64,000 nt of DNA from Lepidurus packardi (Eukaryota; Arthropoda; Branchiopoda; Notostraca; Triopsidae), in contig JAKZAN010000005.1 of the NCBI GenBank assembly GCA_023053545.1, positions 8,556,001 to 8,620,000 on the forward strand, read 5' to 3'. The notes under the pieces were generated by a model. The model was given only the letters and a program-made list of their open reading frames with translations. It had not been told where the DNA came from and made no database searches. Both the position numbers and the translations under genes were made by a program. Below, one piece after another: positions 13,507 through 26,985 of the stretch; position 1 is the stretch's first letter; each line of letters begins with the position of its first letter.

Positions 13507-15678
13507 TCACTTTAGCTTCTTCCTCGAATCCAGTCCCAATTTAGCTCGGGTCATAGTAATCAAATATTGAGTTAAATCAGACTCGGTCTTGAGGACAGCA
13601 CCGCCTAATATTCCCAGGCAAATAACTCCAATACCCACATGTGCCAGGGCTGACGCAGGGTAAACAACACGCTATTAACGAGAAGAGAAAAACGTAGATT
13701 AGTGCAAAGGAAACCGATATTCGATTACTGAGACGTTAAATCGGAATACTTACTTCAGATAATACTGTGACCAAGAACGACATAAGGAAAATTACTGCCA
13801 GCAAGGGATGAGGTACTAGTCCTTTTAAGGGATCATGGGTAGTGCCACGGAATTGACCGTGAATGTAACGGACACTAGAAAATGAATATTTCAAGGCTAA
13901 AAATGGGAGAGTTTGAACGTATATTTGTGTACCTAATAGCAATCCGGAGCGCCATATTGGCACAATTAGCCAAGACAAAGCCCACACTCCCTAGTAGACT
14001 ACTTAATCCCCAAGAAAGCAGCAGGAAAGTGCAGGAAAGTACCACCATAAACTTGTTATGCCTAAGATTAAAGGGAAAAATAAGACATGGAATAAGAAAA
14101 TTAGTTTCTTGCTCCGCGGCCTTATTGTTAGGTAGTACTACCTGTCCAAGTCGGTGTGGCTCATGGATGCGAAGGTATATGCTTCCGTCACTCCGTTTAA
14201 AGCCAATAGTAACACACAGGCACAGTGTGTCCGTAATAAAGTGGGGCCAGGACCTTCACTTAGGGTGTGCCCGCCATATAATTGTAGCAGAAGATGGGAA
14301 TAGGCGAACCCGAAGCTAACGATCGTCAAACCGATCAACAACATACCTCTTAGCAGGATTTTGAGCACTTTGGCAGCCTGGGCGACGTCATTCTATAATC
14401 ACATTAGTAGGGCATTTATATTTCAAGGTTTTGAAGCGATAAATGAGATGTACTGGAGCTTGTTTTTCTATAGGAGCGTCTCGGTGGATCATCTGAGCGA
14501 AATAAAAGTAGCCGCTCTCTTCAATTGGGAGGAAGATAAAGCGGGCAGCCATGGAACCGAGGTTGTTGACCACATCGTAAACGCCTTGCTCGGCAAAGCT
14601 TAAGACCCCAAAGATGGTCATAATATAGCGCTCGCCCTCCGTCAGCACTTGCTTTAGGATGCCTTGCTTGAAGAAACTCCACGTGAGTTTGGCCAAATCA
14701 TAGCTTATGGGGGTCTATAAAAAAAAATCCTTGAAAAATTCTAAACGAAACGCTTTATTATGCATGATCTAGTGATACCTGTCCGTCGAGCCTTCTGGGC
14801 AGGAATTCAGACATGTTGTCAAATGGTAGCTTTAATAGATGATCATCAGGGTGCTGTTCTTTGGTTTTCTGCAACTTTCGCCTCTTTTTGAGCTGGCTAT
14901 GGAAATAGAATGCGTAAAGGAACACAAAGAGGCTTGAAACACATAATTGGCTGTAAGCAAAAGCTTTGAGCGCATTATCGGCGTTAAGTGCGACAGCTAC
15001 AGCCAACGCCAGCGTTTTAATACCGACAGCTAAGCAATCCACCACGAGCTGCCATAAAAAAAGGAGAACGAGTAAGTGAAAGATGAGATAATGAAAGCCA
15101 AGCCAGGCCTATCTTACCCTCCATTTGATGTACAGAAAGGCTTGCGAGAAGAGATAAATAGGTTCGCCGAATGCTTCAATGACGCAGCTCAAGCAAATTA
15201 AAAGCACTGCAAGCGTATAATCTTTAGTGATGGACTCGTCAGGCAGGGACAGCCAGTTGAGCCAAATGTAGCCGAAAACTGACGACCAGAGAATAGTATT
15301 AGGTACTCTAAAAGGAAAGAAGAGTTTAATAGAGATATTTGAAGATGGATTTTTTCCCCTTACGTTAGCCAAATCAAATTGATCACTTGTGGCCAATTGT
15401 GGTTTTGTGCTTTGCTCAGGCAAGCTCGCCTAAAAGCTTCCCTGCTTACAAACAAAACTGTTGAAAAGAGTAATACCAAGCGAACGTTGATAACTCCTAG
15501 GACGTCTTGAGAAACGTAATGCAAAATAAACGCATTTAAAAGGAATGTCACTACCCTAAAGGCGACCTACAAAAATCGAAAATTAAAAATGGTTAAGTAA
15601 TTAAGCTAACTTTACTTGTAAAACTATGTTGTAAGAGGCTTGTTGGATACTACCCTTTAAAATATGTCCGGCTTCCAT
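13507..15678 (-). CDS. RFT1: RFT1, Man5GlcNAc2-PP-dolichol translocation protein
   Basis: This multi-pass ER membrane protein is required for the lipid-linked oligosaccharide Man5GlcNAc2-PP-dolichol to be used on the lumenal side in N-glycosylation; whether it is the flippase itself is disputed. Nine exons read in minus order: 15678-15616, 15566-15364, 15307-15118, 15048-14779, 14714-14454, 14392-14142, 14061-13933, 13874-13754, 13671-13507. Every phase closes and gives 550 residues, against about 541 in human. Family hallmarks are [14 protein letters not shown] and [10 protein letters not shown] in exon 2, [15 protein letters not shown] and [10 protein letters not shown] in exon 5, FGFAYS in exon 6, and [13 protein letters not shown] in exon 7. 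The start was chosen because the short first exon ([20 protein letters not shown]) matches the family N-terminus. The C-terminus is lysine-rich (SRKKLK). The gene lies downstream of the gustatory receptor on the same strand. No damage is seen. Confidence 0.95.
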
Positions 15679-16662
15679 CGTAAACAATAAATTAAAAATT
15701 TATATATTAGTTTACGCCCAACTTGGTTGCATTTCCGTCTATCACAACAAACGTCTGCGCAACGTGCGCTCTTGTTTACAAACGTTTTATTGCCCTAAAA
15801 TAAGCTTGGGCTACCATCTATTGACGTTTTATTACAGATATTACAGTACGTCAGGTTGTAGTAAAATTTGAATCACACTATGAATCCTGTTTCGCATTTT
15901 ACAACCTTGCGCAATTTCCGAGTAAGAAAAACAAAGGATCTTTGACCCATGATGCTGTCCTTGTTAACTTAAATGACACTTTTACCCATTTGAAAACAAG
16001 TGCTCAAGTCATCTTACCAAACATATTCTACCAACTTTGGGAGCTTCTATAGGCACAGCATGTTGGTTTCAGTGTGAGTTTATGGGCGTCGCTTGAACTT
16101 CATTGGAACTCTCTTTTCATTTGCTAATGGACAGAACATTTTGCAGTAAACTAGCATCTTCACATTCGCGCTCAATTTTCGATCAAAGATCATTTATTGT
16201 TCAATAATGGGTGTTAAGTATTTGGAATTAATTTTTCATAACGACGTTCAAACTATGTCGGAAGACCAACATTTGAGAAATTGGAATGTTTCAAGAGTTT
16301 TAGGGATGAAAAAAGATCTTAGTGGTATTTTATTCCAACTTTCTTTCTTAACAGTTATGCCCTTAAAATCTTTCAGATGCGTGAAAGAGAAATTTACATT
16401 AAAGTAGAAATTGCCAACGTATCACACATTTATTCACCTCTGTATAGAAAAGGTAAAACGAATGAAGATACTTACTATACTACTATAATTCTGTAAAAAT
16501 AGTATCGGATAACCACGACAGGGTTTGCAATGAAAGAGCGGCTAACAAAGGGCATTTACGCTTCAATTTTACGCAAAAGAATCATGTGAGTCAAATGAAC
16601 AAAATCAAGTATGAGCATTCCACATGATAATAAACTATACTGATTTAAAGCATCATACTAAA
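15679..16662. other. Intergenic, RFT1 to gustatory receptor
   Basis: AT-rich, with no frame of interest. It should hold the RFT1 promoter and the 3' end of the receptor gene, but no motif stands out. Confidence 0.5.
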
Positions 16663-18328
16663 CTACACATCTAAGGTAGAATTCCCACCGCAAGGAAGTG
16701 ACGTACCCTGGGTGGCAAACTGTACAATGATAACGTTGTACGTGATAACTGCTCCGATAATCTAAATAAAGTTTTCAAAGATTTAGCTATATTTTTGTAA
16801 TCGTAATTTTGAAGCTGTATTTTTTCCGTTGGGAAAAACATGCTATTACTGCTGGAAGGATTTTTCTTCCAACGGTGAACATTCCAAAAGCACTAATATT
16901 GGCATCAATACTCCATACTTGGTTACGCAACCAATGAAGCTGGTACCCACCATGAAACGGATAAACAAAAAAAGGTAAAATTATTTATTAAGATTTTGAT
17001 CATCCTAAATATACCTGGAGTCCATTTTCAGCTGTCAAACCATAGTGCAGCAATTCCTCAACTTTGAGCTTGGTCTCTTTTACCTAAGAACATCGTACTG
17101 TACATGTAAACCGTCCTGTTCAAATGGATGAATTAAGACTTTTACTTACAGAATTTGGAAGTGAATCTGCTGCCCAAATAACCATCACCAAACTTATCAA
17201 ATCATGAATGAAGTATAATAAGAATCTGGCAGAATCTTGAATTGATGTACTGGTGCTTTTCAGCACTTCTACGACTATTGAATAAATTGCTTGCGAGCCA
17301 ACTATAAGATTCGCAAGCCGACTTATCATGAAAAGTAGGAGAGGGAAGCTAAAGTAGGTATCCACAGCTTGGACCGCTTTCTTTAGCTGAATTGTGATTT
17401 CTTGCAAGTTTCTGCTTCGCATAGAATACGAAAGAGAATCGATCACGTCTTCTGGCTCCAAGTCGTCAACTTGTGCATCCTGGACGAGCTGCAATTGCTG
17501 GTAAGTTTTCAATCCGAGGTTGTCAAAGTGACGGCCCAAAATATGACACATTACCATCAATTGCAAAGCGATAATCCAGGATACAAATATATTGTACATC
17601 AGGACTGCACTGTAAAGCGTACGTCTAAGCGTGGGATGGGAGGTTCCAAAGATCCAGGTTGAGGGTACATGTTCGCTGAGAGTAAAACGTTCGTAAAGTA
17701 CTACGGCTAACTAAAAGCGTTAAATTAAAATATAACAAAAAATTTAAATCAAATGTAAACCAAATATGAGAGTTAATAACAAGCTCAAAGGGAATTTCCT
17801 TACCGTGACTGTATTCAGCAGACCAACAAGAATCAATGCCACGTAAAGAGATTTTTTCGGTTTCTTTGATCCATATCCAGAACCTAATAATTCGCTACTA
17901 GCTGAGGCATAATTAATGGCTGATTTAAGGGACGAAATATTCCATAAAAGAAAGCGCGGGATGATAATAGCGGAGCACATGTAGCTTAGGCCATCAAGCA
18001 CATTCACTACTTTTGTAGTTGCACTGTCGTTGTTGGTTAACGTTCCGTCTAGGATGTCCAGTAAATTTATACATTGGAAAGTTAAAGTGGTAAGCCAAAG
18101 AAAAAATTAAATAGAGCATGTAGTGAAATGAAATTCGATAGTCTTCCCATTCGTAATTAGATCAACTGGTAACTGTCCAAACCACTTGGTAACACGCAAA
18201 AGATGCAGGACGTCCTTTACTGAACTCGTGCTGTTAGTAGAAGATTCTTTCTCTAAAGGAGTAGTTTTAGTATGGATTTGACTAACTCTTCTCAGGAAAT
18301 TCATAGTGTGAGAGACTTCGCTTTCCAT
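16663..18328 (-). pseudogene. Gustatory receptor with one in-frame stop
   Basis: This is a seven-transmembrane ligand-gated cation channel of the insect chemoreceptor superfamily, used in taste neurons. Exons in minus order are 18328-17804, 17710-17150, 17083-17015, 16939-16850 and 16761-16663; all junctions are phase 0 and the total is about 447 codons, normal for the family. The last exons carry the signatures: KETKLKVEELLHYGLTAENG, then DANISAFGMFTVGRKILPA, then ITYNVIIVQF (the TYhhhhhQF motif). Phase-0 introns near the C-terminus are also typical. The oddity is TAA at 18107-18109 (codon 74), inside the likely first transmembrane segment; the frame continues unbroken after it (FFLWLTTLTFQ). 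No frameshift or splice-site loss is visible. It may be a young pseudogene, a read-through pseudo-pseudogene or a sequencing error. The start at MESEVS is a choice; the frame is open upstream to 18424. Confidence 0.85.
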
Positions 18329-19061
18329 GATATACTGAAGGTGGAAAAACGATACAAGTATGTAGTCTTCGTCAAGTCGATGTTTTAATAAATAGCAAAT
18401 GAAGTCTTTTTTATAGGAATGCAAACCATATGATTCGATTTATACAACGTCCATTGAGTTATGAGATAACATTGCTGCATAAAGTATTCAAGTAGGGTGA
18501 ATGTACAATTCGTGAAATTACTACGATGAATTATTTATCTGATCAATGAATTGAAAGCAAGTTAATTCGTTTTGAGTCGGTTTTGATAAAGAAAAAATAA
18601 GTTCTTTGAGAAAAAAGTTCGGCAATAGTTAGTTCAAAGAATAACAGAAATGGATGTGTTCTAATTGCGGTATACGTCAAGTTTTTATTATAATTTTTGG
18701 CGTCTATATGCGTTTAGCTATGACCTATGATAGTATAATGTTTTGGAATTAATTCATGAGAAAGTTCATAGTTTGTTAATAAATACACCGTATCTGGTCA
18801 TCTTAAAATATTATCGGGTAATATTAACTTAATTTTTTGTATTGATTCACTGCAATTCTTATTGTGTATTAATTGCTATCAGGTCGAGTCTATTCTTGCG
18901 GGCTTAACGAAAAGAAGCATTAAGTTTTACATTTTTCAGTTGAGCTCAATTGTCATTAAGTTATCCATTCAGTGTATAAAGTCAGTGCGTAAATCAGTTC
19001 AAGGGAGTGTTTTCTGCTTGAGCACGTGTATCTAGGGTTTGCTGGAATGCTGTTGCGAGTA
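18329..19061. other. Intergenic, AT-rich
   Basis: No gene is seen. Short open frames only. It lies between the receptor start and the decayed cysteine-rich frame. Confidence 0.5.
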
Positions 19062-19894
19062 CTAAAATACGGTTTGCGATTCAGGAAACTTATAGTTCAA
19101 ACCGAATGGATCCATAAGTAACGCGATCTTTTGATTTAGCGCAGCGAAAGCCCGTATCCCAAAACGATCCATTGTACTTGATAGGATCCAAAAATGCTCA
19201 CCACCTGGACATGACAAGTTTCCCTCCGGAAGCAAGCAAAAAGGACCACATGTAGGATTGACACTACTGTCGTTTAAAAACTGGGCGTTAACTAACGGGT
19301 TTCTGTTCAATCCAAGGACATCGTAGTTTCCGTAACTTGAAAGAAATGTTACACTCAAAAGCCCCAACTATATACGTCTTTCTATAGTATAGCTGATCGC
19401 CTGAAGAGAGGAATTAAAATTCCATGCTACAAATTTTCCCGTGGTTATGTTCACTTCTCGTTTAAAAAGATACATGTAGTGATTGGATTCATACTCAGCT
19501 TTGATTTTAGGACACCAAATTCCCTTGTACCAAATTTCACGATTTCACAAATTACTGAACAAAGCGTTCGGCTTGTTATTGTACAGCAAGTAGTAGTCTT
19601 GGCACGTCTTAGTGCAAGTGTCGCAAAGCGGCCCTCCTTTAGGTTGACAATTAGGTTGTATTGTGACACACTGCTGAGCCGTAGGTATAATACAAGTAGA
19701 ACTGTTCTTCAGACATTCCAAAATGTGCAGCCTGACGTTGACTGCAGTAGAATGCTTCTATCAGTCACTGACACAGAGATCCGTAGCCATAAACTTACAC
19801 ATGAAGGAGCCATTCGTTACAGTGTAGTAATTGATAGCAGTAAATAAGGGTTTCTGAATGCATTGAAAACAGCACATCAAGTAACTGTCCAAAC
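19062..19894 (-). pseudogene. Unidentified cysteine-rich, extracellular-like frame with four stops
   Basis: One minus-strand frame runs about 275 codons from an acceptor-like ctgtcag at 19895-19901 to TAG at 19062. It is interrupted only by TGA (19761-19763), TAG (19758-19760), TGA (19545-19547) and TAG (19368-19370), with no frameshift. The text looks protein-like: many cysteines (CQPKGGPLCDTCTKTCQDYY; NPTCGPFCLLPEGNLSCPGG), several N-glycosylation sequons (NGS, NSS, NIT, NDS, NLS) and aromatic-rich stretches. This suggests the lumenal or extracellular part of a membrane or secreted protein. I do not recognise the family. The final 101 codons are open. A 41-nt gtaagt...tag stretch spans the first two stops, but removing it shifts the frame into a stop, so it does not rescue the reading. 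Confidence 0.5.
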
Positions 19895-20155
19895 CTGACA
19901 GTATGATAAATACAACTAATTAACTATGAATTATACACTTGTTTTGTTTAAAGGATGGAAACTGGGATGTAAAGAATGATGGGAACCAGAAAATGGTTTT
20001 GAAAAGATTAAAAGTGGGTCTTTTAGAAGGTTTACGTAGAAAGTTAAGAAAAAAATATTACCAGTCCGAACTTCGACTAAATGGTTTATTCCTTAACGGT
20101 GGGAATAATTAAAACTTGCTCATTTCGAACCGTTTTGTATGCTTCCTATTAACTA

Positions 20156-21442
20156 TTGGGTCACTCGAAAAGTCCGTGCAGTAATTCGAACACTTTCCCA
20201 TTCAAACAGCCCGGGTATTTTTTTCCGTCTGCATTCGAACTTTTTTGTTCGAAAACTAGGAAGAGGTTTATGTTAGCTATACGTGTACCAAATTTTAGTG
20301 ATCCTGACTTGAATTCGAAGTTTTTATTAACCACTGAAAGATGGACGATTCCGCTGAACATTTTCGCCACATAATGCGGTATCATTTCCACGAAGGACTC
20401 AACGTTTCGGAAACATTTGAAAAAATTTGTGGAGTTTACGGCCCTGGTGCTTTAAAAGAACGCGTGGTTTGGAAATGGTTTGCGCGTTTCCGAAATGGAA
20501 ATTTTTGCGTTCAAGATGGCGCCCGAACGGGTCGTCCTAAAGTGGTCGATACGGACCAAATAACATCTTTGGTGGATGTAAACCCACATTTTACAATAAA
20601 AGAGATACAGGAAATTGTCGGGGTATCCAATGGTAGCGTTTCTAAACACCTGAAATCCACTGGCTACATTAACAGAGCGGACGTCAGGCTCGCGCACGAC
20701 CTGAGCGACAGGAACCTGGTAGAGCGCGTGGACGCCTGCGATTTATTGCTACATAAAAATACGGAGCATCCTTTTTTGAGAAATCTAATTACGGGAGACG
20801 AAAAGTGGATTATCTACAATATTGTTACAAGAAAAAGATCTTGGGGAACAAGGGACAGTCGTCCACAAACTGGCCCTAAAGCCGGGCTCCACTCGAAGAA
20901 GGTGATGCTGTGCATCTGGTGGGATTACAAAGGCGTAGTTTACTACGAGCTACTACCATATGGTCAGACTATTAACTCGGATAAATACTGCGAGCAACTT
21001 AACAATTTGAAGGATGCCATTGCTTAAAAGCGTCCGGAATTGGCCAACAGAAGAGGCGTAACCTTCCACCACGACAACGCCCGGCCACACACATCTTTAC
21101 GGACCCGGCAAAAACTTTTAGAATTTTCCTGGGATGTTCTACCGCACCCTCCTTACAGCCCTGACCTTGCACCTTCAGACTACCATCTTTTCCGCTCTCT
21201 TCAAAATTCCCTTAACCGAAAAAATTTCGAAAATCTGTAGGCCATCAAAATGCACCTCAATCAGTTTTTCGCAAATAAACCCAAGATGTTTTGGGACAAG
21301 GGGATCTTCGATCTACCAAATCGTTGGTCTAAAGTGATCGAACAAAATGGTTCATACATAGTTTAATAAAATTCGCTACGTGCAGAGAAATTTGCTTTCA
21401 AATTTTGGGTAATTTACTGCACGGATTTTTCGAGTGACTCAA
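20156..21442 (+). mobile_element. Complete mariner transposon
   Basis: The element is 1287 bp, the usual mariner size, flanked by TA at 20154-20155 and 21443-21444. The terminal inverted repeats are 29 bp (20156-20184 and 21414-21442), begin ttgggtcactcgaaaa, and differ at two positions. It carries one transposase frame with two premature stops. It sits between the cysteine-rich pseudogene and KRI1. The nearly identical ends and short decay suggest a fairly recent insertion. Confidence 0.95.
20341..21366 (+). pseudogene. Mariner transposase, two premature stops
   Basis: This is a Tc1/mariner-superfamily cut-and-paste transposase of 341 codons when read through. The N-terminal paired helix-turn-helix region (residues about 1-115) includes VWKWFARFRNGNFCVQDGAR, GRPK and VSNGSVSKHL. 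The catalytic D,D34D acids are visible in [16 protein letters not shown] and [11 protein letters not shown]. In-frame TAA at 21025-21027 and TAG at 21238-21240 split the frame, and the natural stop is TAA at 21364. The first stop lies between the first and second catalytic acids, so no active enzyme can be made without read-through. No frameshift is seen. Confidence 0.95.
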
Positions 21443-22244
21443 TAAAAACCAAACCCAAACTTTCCGAAAAGTGGAATCCGTTTTTACTCTGAGCTGGAGG
21501 GAACAGAAAATGCCCATCTCAGAGTAAAGACGAATTCTACTTTCTTTTCTGTACTTTTGGTTCCCTTATAGAGAGGAGAAGGTTTAAAATTAGAAAGCTT
21601 TAATTAATCCCATGGGTAAGGATTATAGCACTGAGGTTTCCTTACACCCGTTTTTTTCCGACAATATAGTACGTGACAATGGAACCCAGAACCACACCAA
21701 AGTATCAAGGTTTCTATGATTTTAGGGCTTTATTTGAGAGAAAGATGGACGTTTCATATGTATAGCTATTTTAAGTGGCTTAAAGTTAAAGTGTACGTTT
21801 GCAATTTTGTAAAGTTTTAAACTTATGAGACATTTGGAAAATTGTGGCTGTGTTGAATATGTTCGGGAACTCCACGAAGTAAGTAGCTAAGAACCTGCTC
21901 AGGGATTACTATCCCTTGATGTGCTAAGTAAAAGTTGGTCATATACAATTATGATATCTAGGTTTCGTATAGAACATGTCGCATTCTGTCGTATAATTTT
22001 GCATTGCTGCTAATTTTGCAGGCCGGTTTTCATAGCGGTTTTGCGTATCGCGTCTCGTATCCTAACCACACCCCTAGAATATAATATTATTGAATATTAT
22101 TAATTTGTAATTTCCATGTCCACGCCCATTACATTAAGCTTTGCCTGACGAATGGCGAAGGTTAGCTAACTCGTTTCTTATTCGGTTCCACCACACGTGG
22201 TCATGTTTAGGTGAAAAGAAACTAGTGCAAATTAGAAACTCACC
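21443..22244. other. Intergenic, mariner to KRI1
   Basis: No gene is seen. This must contain the KRI1 promoter. A gtttag sequence at about 22205-22210, just upstream of the ATG, could be a 5' UTR splice acceptor. Confidence 0.45.
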
Positions 22245-25081
<2,837 letters not shown>

Positions 25082-25113
25082 TTGTATTTGGCAATTAAAT
25101 TTTATCAAATATG

Positions 25114-25119
25114 AATAAA
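25114..25119 (+). terminator. Candidate polyadenylation signal of KRI1
   Basis: AATAAA lies 33 nt after the KRI1 stop. If used, cleavage would fall about 120 nt before the RCHY1 start codon. Confidence 0.6.
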
Positions 25120-25264
25120 ACCCTTGTGAAAATTGAAGAAGGAAATGTAACTAATGATGCCTGGTGAGAAGAGACTAAGACATCCTGACATCTACCGGTG
25201 CTTTAGTCAGAAAATGTTCTAATATTTTTCTTTAATTTTTTTTTTTACAAAAAGGTTGTGAAAA

Positions 25265-26443
25265 ATGGCAGAAGGGGAAGTAAAACTAGGTTGTGATCAC
25301 TACAGAAGACGTTGTAAATTAGTGGTGAGTAACTTGCATCTCCTAATCTTGGTTTTCAATGGTAATTGAAAAGAGGGGATTGCTGCCATTAATCATCTTT
25401 CTGATTCTGTAGACCCCGTGTTGCGATAAGGTTTACACCTGCAGATTCTGCCACGATGAGAACGAAGATCATACAGTTCTCAGGAAGGAGGTTAGCGAGG
25501 TTATGTGTATTGTCTGCGAAACCAAACAGCCTATCCAGCAAATTTGCATTAACTGCAGCTCCGTCTTCGGCAAAGTAAACTTACCTTACCTACTTTTCTT
25601 AAATTGAGTCACAACTAACGCGTCCCCTTAAAATACCACACAACAGTTCTACTGTGCCATCTGCAAACTCATAGATGACGATGACAAAAACCAATACCAC
25701 TGTGACGGTTGTGGAATCTGCAGGGTCGGTGGCAGGGATAAGTTTTTCCACTGCGAGCGTTGTGATATGTGCCTTCCTCGCAAATTACAAGAAGGCCACA
25801 AAGTGATTCTGTTACAAACTCTGCTTTACAAAAAGGCTAGTATACGAAAAGTTTTTTCTGTAGTGCGTGGAAAAGATGTCTCGTACCAACTGCCCAATTT
25901 GTGTAGAAGATATTCACACTTCCCGCATTCCGTCCCACATACCAAAATGTGGCCACTTAATTCATAGAACTTGCTTCGACGACATGGTCCGTGGAGGACA
26001 CTACGTTTGTCCAGTCTGTCAAACATCGCTATTAAATATGGAAAGAGTAAATTGAGTCCTTACGTTTTTAAACGAGAATTATTAATTCCTCCATCAATCA
26101 GGTATGGGAGGCCTATGATTTGGAAATCGCAGCAACTCCAATGCCTCCAGAGTACCAGAATTGGTATCTTTCGATCTTGTGTAGAGACTGCCATTTGGTA
26201 TGTTCATAAGCCCTAACGTTATTTTTTTGAAAAAATTATTGTTGATATTTAACTTAGGACTCGGAAGTAAGTTACCATCTCTTGGGAGCGAAATGTGCTC
26301 AATGTGGATCGTATAATACTTGCACAACTGACGGTCCCCGAGCTCGCGAAGTCGCAGTTCCAGTAGCTGACGATATCCGACCTGCAATCAATGAAGTCGA
26401 GGAAGGAGATTTGGAGTCCCCTTCTCCCTCCGAGCTTGTTTAA
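25265..26443 (+). CDS. RCHY1: RCHY1/PIRH2-type RING and CHY zinc-finger E3 ubiquitin ligase
   Basis: In vertebrates this E3 ligase targets p53 and other proteins; the fold is conserved across eukaryotes. Six exons: 25265-25324, 25413-25574, 25647-25802, 25864-26046, 26102-26197, 26258-26443, giving 280 residues against 261 in human. Domains in order: CHY zinc finger ([12 protein letters not shown], then [20 protein letters not shown]), CTCHY finger ([28 protein letters not shown]), RING-H2 from about residue 136 ([20 protein letters not shown], then GHLIHRTCF and CPVC), the linker [10 protein letters not shown], and a C-terminal zinc ribbon (CRDC ... CAQCGSYNT). All zinc ligands expected for the family are present. 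An acidic tail extends past the human end. A polypyrimidine tract ending aaaag at about 25255, just before the ATG, could be a 5' UTR acceptor. Confidence 0.95.
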
Positions 26444-26985
26444 CGAGGAAGAAAGTATTTCTTGAAGAAATGCTTTCAAGTTGCGAGAAAGATGTTTTTG
26501 TCTTTCTCCATTTTCGGTTCTAGTGCAAAATTTCAAGTATAAGGGGCACCGGTTGAACCTGCTACAACTGCCTCTTTGCTTTTATTTAAACAAATATCAA
26601 GCTATACCAGTTATCACACTTTACGGAAAGGCGGAGGTTGTGTTATCTTTATCCCAGTGAAATTTTTTGAGTTTGCAATTTTATAAGTATATTACTTGGA
26701 TTCTAGGAACTCAGTTACTTAGTGACATTTTGGTCCGTTCGTCAGGGTCAGGGTAGTGACGTAGCAAACGGACGAAGTTTTTAAAAAAAAATGGCAATCG
26801 TTAATTCTTCTTTACGATGAATTAACCTTTTTTCTCCCAGTGCCACCTTATTTTCTAAAGGACTTATTTGTCTTCAGAATTAGTTGAATCGTGTTACAAA
26901 AATATAGACACGTTAGATCTTTTGCTTTTGTTCTTAATAGATACGCAAATTTAAAGCGATGTATTAACAAAAAAGGAACAGGAAA
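26444..26985. other. Tail-to-tail spacer, RCHY1 and BDP1
   Basis: The 3' flanks of two convergent genes. No further gene is seen. Confidence 0.6.

Noticed and set aside
19772..19812. 41-nt gtaagt...tag stretch that might be an intron removing two stops
   Set aside because: Splicing it creates an immediate stop and shifts the downstream cysteine-rich frame.
19479..19847. 122-codon open frame on the plus strand
   Set aside because: It is antisense to the cysteine-rich frame, whose composition is far more protein-like. No domain is seen in the plus reading.
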